DNA of 15,125 bases from IMCC26077 sp964490435. GTDB taxonomy: Bacteria > Actinomycetota > Actinomycetes > Nanopelagicales > Nanopelagicaceae. Both the position numbers and the translations under genes were made by a program. The notes beneath the pieces are model-generated. The model made no database searches, was not told the origin of the DNA, and saw only the letters and a program-made list of their open reading frames with translations. Shown piece by piece: positions 1 to 6,587 of this stretch; within the stretch, counting starts at the first letter, position 1, and every line of letters begins with the position of its first letter. The DNA lies in contig CAZBCF010000036.1 of assembly GCA_964490435.1 (NCBI GenBank), positions 1 to 15,125 on the forward strand. The letters are read 5' to 3'.

Positions 1-35
1 GGCAGGTCGTGGGGTGGCAGGTCGTGGGGTGGCAG
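1..35. repeat. 15-bp GT-rich tandem repeat at left edge
   Basis: Two perfect copies of GGCAGGTCGTGGGGT (1-15, 16-30) are followed by a partial third (GGCAG). The array starts at the window edge and may continue to the left. No function is visible. One strand is strongly G/T-rich. Confidence 0.8.
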
Positions 36-81
36 AGGGTTGTTTACTCATCTCGGGATTCTCTCGCGCCATGTCGGGACG

Positions 82-232
82 TTATCCACTACCTGTGGAA
101 AAGTGGGGGAGCCATACCGAGTACCTACCACCTCGACGCTACCTCACATGTTTCGAGGCGTGGCTACGAAGTAGGAAGTGTTCATCCACAGTTATTTCAG
201 TGATGTGCACAATTCATAGTGAGTAATCCACA
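82..232. promoter_or_regulatory. Cluster of four near-consensus DnaA boxes
   Basis: Against the 9-mer TTATCCACA there are four 8/9 matches: TTATCCACT at 82-90 (+), TTTTCCACA on the minus strand at 94-102, TCATCCACA at 182-190 (+) and TAATCCACA at 224-232 (+). The first two face each other 3 bp apart. By a simple random-sequence estimate about 0.03 such matches are expected in this length counting both strands. The region 1-532 holds no convincing gene. It could be a replication-origin part, a DnaA-titration site or a DnaA-controlled promoter. No dnaA or dnaN lies in the window, so origin status is unproven. Confidence 0.5.
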
Positions 233-439
233 AGTGTTCACTTACTAGACCGTGAATGACGCATCGATATTTGACACATGCAGGCAACGATTCGTTCAGG
301 CAGCGCACGTACTGCCGCCACTCGCAACGTGCGAAAGTTACGAGGTGAGCGACAGTAGAGGTATGGAGCATCAGAAAAGTCGACAAGAGTGAATAACTTC
401 GGCTTGATTCTTTTCGTAAGTAGCCGTACGTTCCGCTCA

Positions 440-511
440 GAAGTCCTCGGATAACCGGTCGCGTATCTGCAAGGGGAAGGCAGATAAGTGAACGTGCGCC
501 CCGAGGACTTC
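440..511. other. Long bulged hairpin, possible structured RNA
   Basis: An outer stem of 11 perfect pairs (440-450 with 501-511, core AAGTCCTCGG/CCGAGGACTT) encloses a middle stem (457-463 with 493-500, with G-U pairs and one bulged C) and an inner stem TATCTGC/GCAGATA (464-470 with 480-486). The loop is 9 nt. Six-nt bulges sit on opposite arms (451-456 and 487-492). It begins 21 bp beyond the stop codon of the minus-strand gene at 533. Neither strand has a U-tract, so it is not an ordinary intrinsic terminator. It may be a 3'-end stabiliser, a small RNA or a dispersed palindromic repeat. I recognise no known RNA family. Confidence 0.45.
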
Positions 512-532
512 GCTATTTAACAACGGGATGAT

Positions 533-1714
533 TTAGAGCGCAGAGAGATCATCTGGTGCGCTGCGACCAACTTTGAAATTCTCAGGCGTTGCCAACTCTT
601 CGGTAAGGGGGAGCGAACCTAATGACTCCCACAAACTATCTCGATATTCGACGCCGTGTAATTCACCTTGGATTCGGAAGAAAGTTGCAGCATCGCGCGC
701 TAATCGCGGTGAAACTTCAAGCCCTAATAATGATGCGAAGATTCGTTGTAACGGTCCCTCAGTTGCTCGTCGTCGCCGGGACATCTCGCGAAGCGCTTGA
801 ATATGGGGTAATTGGGCGCCGGCTGCACTTGCACTTACTTCGTCTATCCAGCCCTCAATTAAGGCAATAAGCAACTCTAGTTTCTTCAATGCAGAGTGTT
901 GTGCCTCACTCTCTTCTGGCGCGAAGAGTCCATTTTGGATTGCTTCATTGATTGCTTGCGGATCACCGCTGAGCTGTTCGAAATCACCTTGAACTTTGGC
1001 GATGTCGATGTGAATACCTGCCGAATATGCACGGACAGATTCGATGATTGCATCCTTCAACCACGGACTCTGTGCGAAAAGTCGCGCTGCAGCAGATTCG
1101 CGAAGTGCAAGGTAGTGCAACACTTCGCCAAATGGAATGTTAAGACCATCCGCGTACTTCAAAGCGTTCTCCGGAATCAAGATTGCCCGCACCGGTTCGA
1201 TTAATGGAATGCCAACATCGCCGGCACCAGTTACTGAATCTGCCGCTCCTTTAAGCGCCTCGCCGAGTTGGGTGGCGAACATGATGCCACCGATCTTTTT
1301 CATCATCTCATTCATCTGCGCGAAGATTCCAGCCATCGCAGGTTCAACTTCGGAGGAGAGTGCGGCTCCAACAGCATTACCAAGCGAGTGCGACAACGGT
1401 TCGACGACTGCACACCAGGTTGGCACCGTGCCATCAATCCATTGTGAACGTCGCCACGTCTGTCCTGGTAAAGAAGGTGCCGAGAATGCCACAGTTTGAT
1501 CGAGCCAGAGATCGGCTACTCGAAGGGCATCGAGAGATTGGTTAAGTAATTCACTCGTGATGGCGGAGTCATCACGCACATTTGCCAGTTCACGGACCGT
1601 TTCTGGGGCGAGCGTGGAACCATCGCCACCTGAACTGAACGCGCGACCAAGACGCGAGAGCATCTCGCCCAATTGGCTGAAGTCAAAGCCACCAATTCCT
1701 GGCTGTTCGCTCAC
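533..1714 (-). CDS. Zincin-like DUF2342 family protein, probably catalytically dead
   Basis: This is a 393-aa protein of the actinobacterial DUF2342/Zincin_2 family, usually annotated as zinc-dependent metalloprotease or putative hydrolase; its true role is unknown. Visible family blocks are the segment around residues 200-236 (LALRESAAARLF, then PWL and the AYSAGIHID stretch), the LIALIEGWIDEV block at 281-292, and the LREMSRRRRATEGPLQRIF block at 308-326. The position that carries an HExxH-like motif in zincins reads R205-E206-S-A-A, so both metal-binding His are absent and only Glu206 remains. The GTG start at 1714 has a GGTGAG-like ribosome binding site 6 nt upstream. The gene diverges from the PDZ protease and UPF0182 genes, the same trio found together in mycobacteria (Rv3193c-Rv3195). 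Its family is confident; protease activity is doubtful. Confidence 0.88.
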   Translation of the reverse strand: MSEQPGIGGFDFSQLGEMLSRLGRAFSSGGDGSTLAPETVRELANVRDDSAITSELLNQSLDALRVADLWLDQTVAFSAPSLPGQTWRRSQWIDGTVPTWCAVVEPLSHSLGNAVGAALSSEVEPAMAGIFAQMNEMMKKIGGIMFATQLGEALKGAADSVTGAGDVGIPLIEPVRAILIPENALKYADGLNIPFGEVLHYLALRESAAARLFAQSPWLKDAIIESVRAYSAGIHIDIAKVQGDFEQLSGDPQAINEAIQNGLFAPEESEAQHSALKKLELLIALIEGWIDEVSASAAGAQLPHIQALREMSRRRRATEGPLQRIFASLLGLEVSPRLARDAATFFRIQGELHGVEYRDSLWESLGSLPLTEELATPENFKVGRSAPDDLSAL

Positions 1715-1730
1715 CTATTTCTCACCCCAC

Positions 1731-1800
1731 CTTATCTTTGACTATCTTTGACTATCTTTGACTACCTTCAACTATCTTCAACTATCTTCAACTATCTTCG
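1731..1800. repeat. Decamer tandem array A (ACTATCTTTG-type)
   Basis: Seven consecutive 10-bp units lie in exact register: CTTATCTTTG, two ACTATCTTTG, ACTACCTTCA, two ACTATCTTCA and ACTATCTTCG. More decayed units (ACTCTCTCTA, ATTCTCTCTG, ATTATCTTCT) continue to 1830. The 10-bp period is near one helical turn. The array lies just upstream of the GTG start at 1714, so it may affect DNA bending or the leader of that gene. It is pyrimidine-rich on the plus strand. Confidence 0.9.
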
Positions 1801-1899
1801 ACTCTCTCTAATTCTCTCTGATTATCTTCTGCGAGGATTCTCGTACACTCCTGTGGATTCCCGAGCGTGGATTCCTGAACTCTCCTTTATACCCGCTAA

Positions 1900-1926
1900 A
1901 ACCTCTCGCCACACCTTTTTATTCCC
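1900..1926 (-). promoter_or_regulatory. SigR/SigH-type promoter match facing the DUF2342 gene
   Basis: On the minus strand GGGAAT (complement of 1921-1926) is followed by exactly 18 nt and then GTT (complement of 1900-1902). This matches the SigR/SigH-type consensus GGGAAT-N18-GTT. It would start transcription about 180 nt upstream of the GTG at 1714. The GGGAAT belongs to a repeat array with five copies, so a chance match of one copy to a GTT is quite possible (a few in a hundred up to about one in ten). Confidence 0.35.
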
Positions 1927-1970
1927 GCTCATTCCCGTTAATTCCCGCTCATTCCCGTTAATTCCCGCTC
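1921..1970. repeat. Decamer tandem array B (ATTCCCGCTC / ATTCCCGTTA)
   Basis: Five 10-bp units alternate strictly: ATTCCCGCTC, ATTCCCGTTA, ATTCCCGCTC, ATTCCCGTTA, ATTCCCGCTC. It is thus also a 20-bp repeat of two and a half copies. On the minus strand it presents GGGAAT five times at 10-bp spacing. It differs in sequence from the arrays on either side but shares the same period with array A. Confidence 0.92.
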
Positions 1971-1985
1971 AGCCAGAAGCGGGTT

Positions 1986-2066
1986 TTGACCAGGGCTCTT
2001 GACCTCACTATTTGAAGCCAGTGCTTGACCCACTATTCGACCCACTCTTTGACCCGCTATTTGACC
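1986..2066. repeat. TTGACC-containing 12-bp repeat array C
   Basis: From 2025 the units TTGACCCACTAT, TCGACCCACTCT and TTGACCCGCTAT are followed by TTGACC at 2061, giving a 12-bp period. Two further TTGACC copies lie at 1986 and 1999. TTGACC resembles a -35 hexamer, but none has a -10 at proper spacing that I can see. If translated from the TTG at 2012 the array would give a DPLF repeat; the downstream start at 2090 is better supported, so I treat it as non-coding. Confidence 0.8.
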
Positions 2067-2077
2067 GTGCCACTGGA

Positions 2078-2083
2078 TACCCT
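2078..2083 (+). promoter_or_regulatory. -10 element for the leaderless start at 2090
   Basis: TACCCT (TANNNT) is followed by the 6 nt ATGCAG and then GTG at 2090. This is the same TANNNT-6/7 nt-start spacing seen at six other genes here. It argues for the GTG rather than the ATG at 2084 as the start. Confidence 0.5.
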
Positions 2084-2089
2084 ATGCAG

Positions 2090-2377
2090 GTGTCCGCATT
2101 AGTCTGGTGGCTCATCCCACTCGTCGCCTGTACTGGTGCGTTGATATATGTCTGGTGGTCAATCACATCAAAGCGACGTCAGAACACATACAAAACGATG
2201 TCAGAGTATGAAACCTTTCGCTCGGCATTTGAAAAGGATGAGGTGAGGTATTCGACCAGTTCGCCAACGACTCCGACTGCGGAGTCTGTCCAGCAGAAAG
2301 ACGGAGTTAAAAGTAAGACTAGAAGTGAAACCAAAACTACATCTAAAACCAAAACTAAAACTAAAACCGAGTCATGA
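2090..2377 (+). CDS. Small single-pass membrane protein with Lys/Thr-rich tail
   Basis: I do not recognise a named family. The 95-aa product has one N-terminal membrane segment (about residues 2-24, SALVWWLIPLVACTGALIYV...), a basic SKRRQ stretch just after it, and a short helix-like region (about 35-53). A low-complexity Lys/Thr/Ser tail follows (about 74-95, ending TKTKTKTES) encoded by hexanucleotide repeats. Start choice: TACCCT ends 6 nt before GTG 2090, whereas ATG 2084 directly abuts that hexamer. The frame is open up to a TTG at 2012, but that stretch is tandem repeat. Its TGA overlaps the ATG of the protease gene (ATGA, 2374-2377), implying translational coupling. The position next to the PDZ protease suggests a membrane partner; this is inference. 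Confidence 0.7.
   Translation: MSALVWWLIPLVACTGALIYVWWSITSKRRQNTYKTMSEYETFRSAFEKDEVRYSTSSPTTPTAESVQQKDGVKSKTRSETKTTSKTKTKTKTES
2290..2372 (+). repeat. Degenerate AAAACTA / AAAACCA repeats in coding tail
   Basis: The 3' end of the small membrane protein gene is made of short A-rich, largely hexameric repeats (ACTAAA, ACCAAA) coding for alternating Lys-Thr. It is a likely replication-slippage site. Because the period is a multiple of three, length change would not shift the frame or the coupled downstream start. Confidence 0.6.
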
Positions 2378-3420
2378 TTCGTCGAGTCCCTCGAATCCAC
2401 ATTCTCTCGATACTTTTCTTAGTTGTCATGGCAATGATGGCCCCATTGCCCTACGTTCTGGTGGAGCCTGGAACTCCAAATGACACTCTAGGTAAAGTAA
2501 AAGGAAAGCCGCTCTTAGAGATAACCGGAGAAGAGACGTTTCCAACCAATGGAAAGTTGAATTTAACGAGCATCTGGGTCACGAGCCCTAATTCGCGTTT
2601 GCAAACGTTCGAATTACTTCGAGCATGGGTTGATGGTGAACGGGCCGTCCAACCACGTGAGGTGTTTTACCCCAAGGGAACTGATCCCGCGAAAGTGACT
2701 CAGGAGAGCGTTGCCGAAATGAAGAGCTCCCAACTCTCTGCACAATTAGCGACCCTTAATTACTTCAGGATGCCGTACAGCCAAAAATTGATTATCAAGG
2801 ATTTCACGAAGGATTCTCCTAATAAAAGTCTTCTGAAGAAAGATGATCAAGTAATCTCATTTGCCGGCAAAAAGTTAGATTCATCAACCCAATTGAAATC
2901 GCTCATCGCAAAATCAAAAGTAAGTACTGTTGAGTTGAGTGTTCTCCGAGACGGCAAAGAGCTAAAGGTTCCAATTACCATCGGAACTAAGAACACGGGC
3001 AAAAAAAGCGGGCAAGCAAAGAAGAAGCAGAATTTTATCGGAGTGCTCATTGCAGAGGATTACGACCTACCTTTTACTGTCAAACTAAACCTCAAGAACA
3101 TTGGCGGCCCCAGTGCGGGTCTCATTTTTTCTTTAGCGATGGTGGATAAGCTCACCAAAGTTGATTTGGCTCGGGGGCGGAATATCGCCGGCACCGGCAC
3201 GATAACCCCAAGCGGAGAAGTGGGACCAATCGGCGGGATCGAAGAGAAGTTAATTGGTGCAGCCCGCGCTGGGGTAACGCTCTTCATCGCTCCATCACTT
3301 AACTGTCCAGAGATTCGCCACGTGCCCAAAGGCCTTCAGGTGGTTCCCGTCGATACGCTCTCTGAAGCCATTGGAGTACTTCTCGAAAAAGACCCAGAGC
3401 GATTACCTGTCTGCGGTTAA
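2374..3420 (+). CDS. Membrane-anchored PDZ and Lon-type (S16) serine protease, YlbL-like
   Basis: This 348-aa protein has a short basic N-terminus, a signal-anchor segment (about 8-30), an extracytoplasmic region with a PDZ domain (about 130-205, with LLKKDDQVISFAGKKL) and a C-terminal S16 Lon-like domain (about 225-345). The catalytic dyad is visible: Ser247 in GGPSAG and Lys292 in GGIEEKLIGAARAG. There is no ATPase module, as is normal for YlbL-type proteins, which act outside the membrane on substrates not established here. The ATG overlaps the upstream TGA. An unusually basic linker (about 206-219, GKKSGQAKKKQ) sits between PDZ and protease domains. The neighbouring UPF0182 and DUF2342 genes match the mycobacterial arrangement. 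Confidence 0.93.
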   Translation: MIRRVPRIHILSILFLVVMAMMAPLPYVLVEPGTPNDTLGKVKGKPLLEITGEETFPTNGKLNLTSIWVTSPNSRLQTFELLRAWVDGERAVQPREVFYPKGTDPAKVTQESVAEMKSSQLSAQLATLNYFRMPYSQKLIIKDFTKDSPNKSLLKKDDQVISFAGKKLDSSTQLKSLIAKSKVSTVELSVLRDGKELKVPITIGTKNTGKKSGQAKKKQNFIGVLIAEDYDLPFTVKLNLKNIGGPSAGLIFSLAMVDKLTKVDLARGRNIAGTGTITPSGEVGPIGGIEEKLIGAARAGVTLFIAPSLNCPEIRHVPKGLQVVPVDTLSEAIGVLLEKDPERLPVCG

Positions 3421-3530
3421 AAAAGTCATTCTCGCTGGTGTACTCCGCTTCCTGATTTCGGACATTTTCGACGCCGTTTCTCCCAGCCGACCGTTACATT
3501 CTCAGGTTCGCACCCCGTAACCGAACTCGG

Positions 3531-3536
3531 TAGCCT
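3531..3536 (+). promoter_or_regulatory. -10 element for leaderless UPF0182 transcript
   Basis: TAGCCT (TANNNT) is followed by CGCCCC and then ATG at 3543. No Shine-Dalgarno sequence precedes this ATG. A weak -35-like TTCGCA lies at 3507-3512, 18 nt upstream. Confidence 0.5.
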
Positions 3537-3542
3537 CGCCCC

Positions 3543-6398
3543 ATGACGTTCTCTATGCCCATGGCCAATGGTCCTCGCGGAGGTCGCCGCAGCGTTCTTC
3601 CCTTAACAATCACGATATTGGTCGTGCTCGGAGTGATTGCAGTCAGCCTGAGCGGCTTCTACGCAGATTTCCTCTGGTTCCGCTCCGTTGATTACCTCGA
3701 GGTGTGGCAGACGACCTTCTTCACACGAGCAACGCTTTTCATCATCACAGGTGGCATAACAGCGCTCCTCGTTATTGCAAATGTTTTGATTGCCTATCGT
3801 TCGCGTCCAGTCTTCGCACCTCTGAGCATGGAAGCTGATTCTTTGGAGCGGTATCGCTCCCAAGTCGAACCAATCAAGCGAATCGCGGTCCTTGGTGGAT
3901 CAGTAGCAATCTTCTACTTTGCTGGTTCTGCCGGATCACAATTGTGGCGGCCTTGGTTAGTTTGGCGTAACTCGACCCCATTCGGGACGAAAGACCCTCA
4001 ATTCAATCTCGACATCTCATTCTTCGCATTCAAACTTCCGTTCTATCAGGCGCTAATTGGCTGGTTCATCTCCACGATAATCATCGGATTGCTGGCAGCC
4101 GCGGTTGTGCACTACCTATATGGCGGAATCCGACCACAGGGCCCTGGAGATCGAACGACTGTTGCTGCCCGAGTGCAGCTCTCGGTCTTACTCGGTTTTA
4201 TTGTGCTCGCAAAGGCAGTTGCTTATTGGTTTGATCGTTATGCGCTATCGCTCAAAGATGATCGAATCATCACCGGTCTCACCTACACCGATGTCAATGC
4301 AGTTTTACCAGCGAAGGCGATTCTTGCCGGAATCGCTGTTATTTGCTCCCTGCTCTTCTTTGCGAACATCTTCCGTAAGTCATGGCAACTTCCTGGTGCA
4401 GGCGTAGTGCTTCTTGCGGTCAGTTCAATCGTCATCTCTGGCTTATATCCTGCTGCGATTCAGCAATTCCAAGTAAAGCCAAGTGAATCGACGAAAGAAG
4501 CGCCATTCATTGAACGCAATATCAAAGCCACTCGCGCCGCTTATGGAATCGACCAAACTGAAATCGTCGAATATTCAGCAACGGTAAACACTGCCGCTGG
4601 TCAATTAGCAAAAGATGTCGAGACGATCAACAACATTCGCTTGATGGATCCGAATGTGATTTCACCAACGTTTCGCCAACTTCAACAGATTAAGCCGTAT
4701 TACACCTTCCCGGAATCACTTGACGTCGATCGATATGTAGTCAATGGCAAAGTTCGCGATGCAGTAGTGGCTGTTCGCGAGTTGAATATTGAGGGAAACC
4801 CAAACCGTAACTGGATCAACGATCATCTCGTGTACACCCATGGATTTGGTTTTGTAGGTGCCTATGGAAATACCCGCGATGCCGATGGGAAACCGAATTT
4901 CTTCCTTGGTGATATCCCGCCGACAAAGACTTTAGGTGCCTTTCAGCCACGGATTTATTTCGGTGAGAATGTTCCGGATTACTCAATTATCGGCGGCAAG
5001 AATTCCGATTCACCGGTTGAATTCGATTATCCTGACGACGCATCGCCCAACGGAGCGAAGACCTACACCTACACCGGCAAGGGTGGTGTGCCTATCGGCA
5101 ACTTATTCGCCAGGGCCGTCTTTGCAATCAAATATCAAGAGCAGCGTATTCTGCTATCGAGCTTGATCAACTCCGAATCGAAAATCCTCTTTGAGCGTAA
5201 TCCACGCGAGCGTGTCGCGAAGGTGGCGCCATGGCTCACCCTCGATGGAGATCCGTATCCGACAGTTGTAGGTGGTCGCGTACTTTGGGTCGTCGATGGA
5301 TACACCACAAGCGCTGGTTATCCGTACTCGCGCAAGGTGAACCTATCGGCATCTACTGCCGATGCATTGACGACAAACTCCAACGCCATAACCGCGCAAC
5401 GTGACTCATCTATCAATTACATTCGCAACTCCGTCAAAGCTACTGTTGATGCTTACGACGGAACGGTCACTTTGTATAAATGGGATGACAAAGATCCAGT
5501 GCTAACTACATGGTCTAAGGCCTTCCCGGGAACCCTAAAGGAGAAGAGCGCGATTTCGAAGGAGTTGATGTTGCATCTTCGTTATCCAGAGGACATCTTC
5601 CGCGTGCAACGCGATATCTTGAGTTCCTATCACGTCCAAAATGCCACTGCTTTCTACGGCGGTCAGGATTTTTGGCGAGTACCTCGTGATCCATCGACAT
5701 TTGGCGGTAACGCGAGTGCACAACCGCCTTACTACTTAACCTTGAAGATGCCAGGTGAGGCGAAGGAGGCGTTCTCACTCACGACACCATTTGTTCCACG
5801 TGGCGGTCGCGAGAACCTTGCCGCCTTCGTCGCGGTGACTGCAGACCCTGGACCAAATTACGGAAAGATTAAGGTCCTGCAATTGCAGCGCAGCACAAAT
5901 ATTGCCGGTCCTTCGCAGGTCTCCTCAAACTTCGAGGCCAAACCTGAAGTTGCGACCTCGCTCTCGCTCCTACGCCAAGGTGGCTCGAATGTCGAACTTG
6001 GAAACTTGCTCACGCTTCCAGTGGGAGGCGGATTGCTTTATGTACAACCCGTCTATGTGCGCGCAACTTCGAATACTGCTGCATATCCGCTACTCCAGAA
6101 AGTTCTCGTCTCATTCGGTGATCAGATCGGCTACTCGGATACGCTTAAGGGCGCTCTAGATCAGGTCTTTGGTGGCAACTCAGGCCAGAGTTCTTCAGGA
6201 GTCGTATCAGGAAGTGGCGATACGACCACGACCACATCGAGCCAGAGCCTTGCTGATGCGTTGCAACGTGCGAAGCAGGCGCTTTCGGAGGCGCAAGCAG
6301 CGCTTGTGAAGAGCGACTTCGCCGCATACGGCAAAGCGCAGGATGCGCTGAAACAAGCGATTAACGATGCGATTAGAGCGCAGAATCAGAGCAAGTAA
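3543..6398 (+). CDS. UPF0182 family large integral membrane protein
   Basis: A 951-aa protein of UPF0182 (COG1615), of unknown biochemical function and common in Actinobacteria (homologue Rv3193c). About seven membrane segments are visible in the first third (roughly 18-43, 60-86, 112-135, 165-193, 208-230, 255-277, 283-303). A large soluble, probably extracytoplasmic domain follows. Recognisable blocks are FYADFLWFRSVDYLEVWQT (39-57), the PFGTKDPQFNLDISFF block near 146-161 and PFIERNIKATRAAYGID (321-337). The C-terminus has a Ser/Thr/Gly-rich linker (about 870-895) and an Ala-rich coiled-coil-like helix. ATG 3543 is supported by the -10 at 3531-3536. It has its own promoter but follows the PDZ protease on the same strand after a 122-bp gap with no clear terminator. 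Confidence 0.93.
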   Translation: MTFSMPMANGPRGGRRSVLPLTITILVVLGVIAVSLSGFYADFLWFRSVDYLEVWQTTFFTRATLFIITGGITALLVIANVLIAYRSRPVFAPLSMEADSLERYRSQVEPIKRIAVLGGSVAIFYFAGSAGSQLWRPWLVWRNSTPFGTKDPQFNLDISFFAFKLPFYQALIGWFISTIIIGLLAAAVVHYLYGGIRPQGPGDRTTVAARVQLSVLLGFIVLAKAVAYWFDRYALSLKDDRIITGLTYTDVNAVLPAKAILAGIAVICSLLFFANIFRKSWQLPGAGVVLLAVSSIVISGLYPAAIQQFQVKPSESTKEAPFIERNIKATRAAYGIDQTEIVEYSATVNTAAGQLAKDVETINNIRLMDPNVISPTFRQLQQIKPYYTFPESLDVDRYVVNGKVRDAVVAVRELNIEGNPNRNWINDHLVYTHGFGFVGAYGNTRDADGKPNFFLGDIPPTKTLGAFQPRIYFGENVPDYSIIGGKNSDSPVEFDYPDDASPNGAKTYTYTGKGGVPIGNLFARAVFAIKYQEQRILLSSLINSESKILFERNPRERVAKVAPWLTLDGDPYPTVVGGRVLWVVDGYTTSAGYPYSRKVNLSASTADALTTNSNAITAQRDSSINYIRNSVKATVDAYDGTVTLYKWDDKDPVLTTWSKAFPGTLKEKSAISKELMLHLRYPEDIFRVQRDILSSYHVQNATAFYGGQDFWRVPRDPSTFGGNASAQPPYYLTLKMPGEAKEAFSLTTPFVPRGGRENLAAFVAVTADPGPNYGKIKVLQLQRSTNIAGPSQVSSNFEAKPEVATSLSLLRQGGSNVELGNLLTLPVGGGLLYVQPVYVRATSNTAAYPLLQKVLVSFGDQIGYSDTLKGALDQVFGGNSGQSSSGVVSGSGDTTTTTSSQSLADALQRAKQALSEAQAALVKSDFAAYGKAQDALKQAINDAIRAQNQSK

Positions 6399-6433
6399 AA
6401 CTGCTCGCCGTAGCCAAGTTGTCAACAGCCAAT

Positions 6434-6463
6434 TTGGTTGAGTAGGTAGCTGCACCCTACGAT
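6434..6463 (+). promoter_or_regulatory. Putative promoter of tRNA-fMet
   Basis: A -35-like TTGGTT (6434-6439) and a -10-like TACGAT (6458-6463) are 18 nt apart. Transcription would begin near 6470, only about 5 nt before the mature tRNA. The -10 lies in the loop of an imperfect inverted repeat, GGTAG...CACC / GGTG...CTACC (6445-6472). Confidence 0.4.
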
Positions 6464-6474
6464 GGTGCTACCGA

Positions 6475-6551
<77 letters not shown>

Positions 6552-6555
6552 ACTA

Positions 6556-6587
6556 AACTAGCGAAACTAGCGAAACTAGCGAAACCG
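6556..6587. repeat. 9-bp tandem repeat over the copper ATPase stop codon
   Basis: Three copies of CTAGCGAAA lie in the space between the tRNA and the 3' end of the ATPase gene, preceded by a degenerate ACTAA. On the minus strand the unit reads TTT CGC TAG. The first TAG (6576-6578) ends the gene and two further in-frame TAG codons follow in the next units, with another soon after. Confidence 0.8.

Noticed and set aside
82..120. MraZ operator from the GTGG-rich stretch (GTGGAAAAGTGGGGG)
   Set aside because: Spacing is not the regular 10 bp of MraZ boxes and no mraZ or dcw gene follows. The GTGG is better explained as part of a DnaA box.
9..203. Open frame from the left edge as the 3' end of a gene
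   Set aside because: The 64-aa product resembles nothing I know, begins in a tandem repeat and overlaps the DnaA boxes. I cannot exclude a gene ending here, but support is too thin.
440..511. Intrinsic terminator for the DUF2342 gene
   Set aside because: The stem is long and bulged, and no U-tract follows on the minus strand.
440..511. SRP RNA or integron attC site
   Set aside because: The conserved SRP domain IV loop sequences are absent, and the core R/L box pattern of attC sites is not present at either end.
1921..1970. CRISPR array
   Set aside because: Units are 10 bp, contiguous and lack spacers; no cas genes are in the window.
2012..2083. TTG 2012 start for the small membrane protein, giving a DPLF repeat N-terminus
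   Set aside because: The stretch is an intergenic 12-bp array with no start signals; the -10 at 2078-2083 supports GTG 2090.
2179..2400. 73-aa minus-strand frame with a VLVLVLVL stretch
   Set aside because: The hydrophobic run is simply the reverse reading of the Lys/Thr hexamer repeats in the small membrane protein gene.
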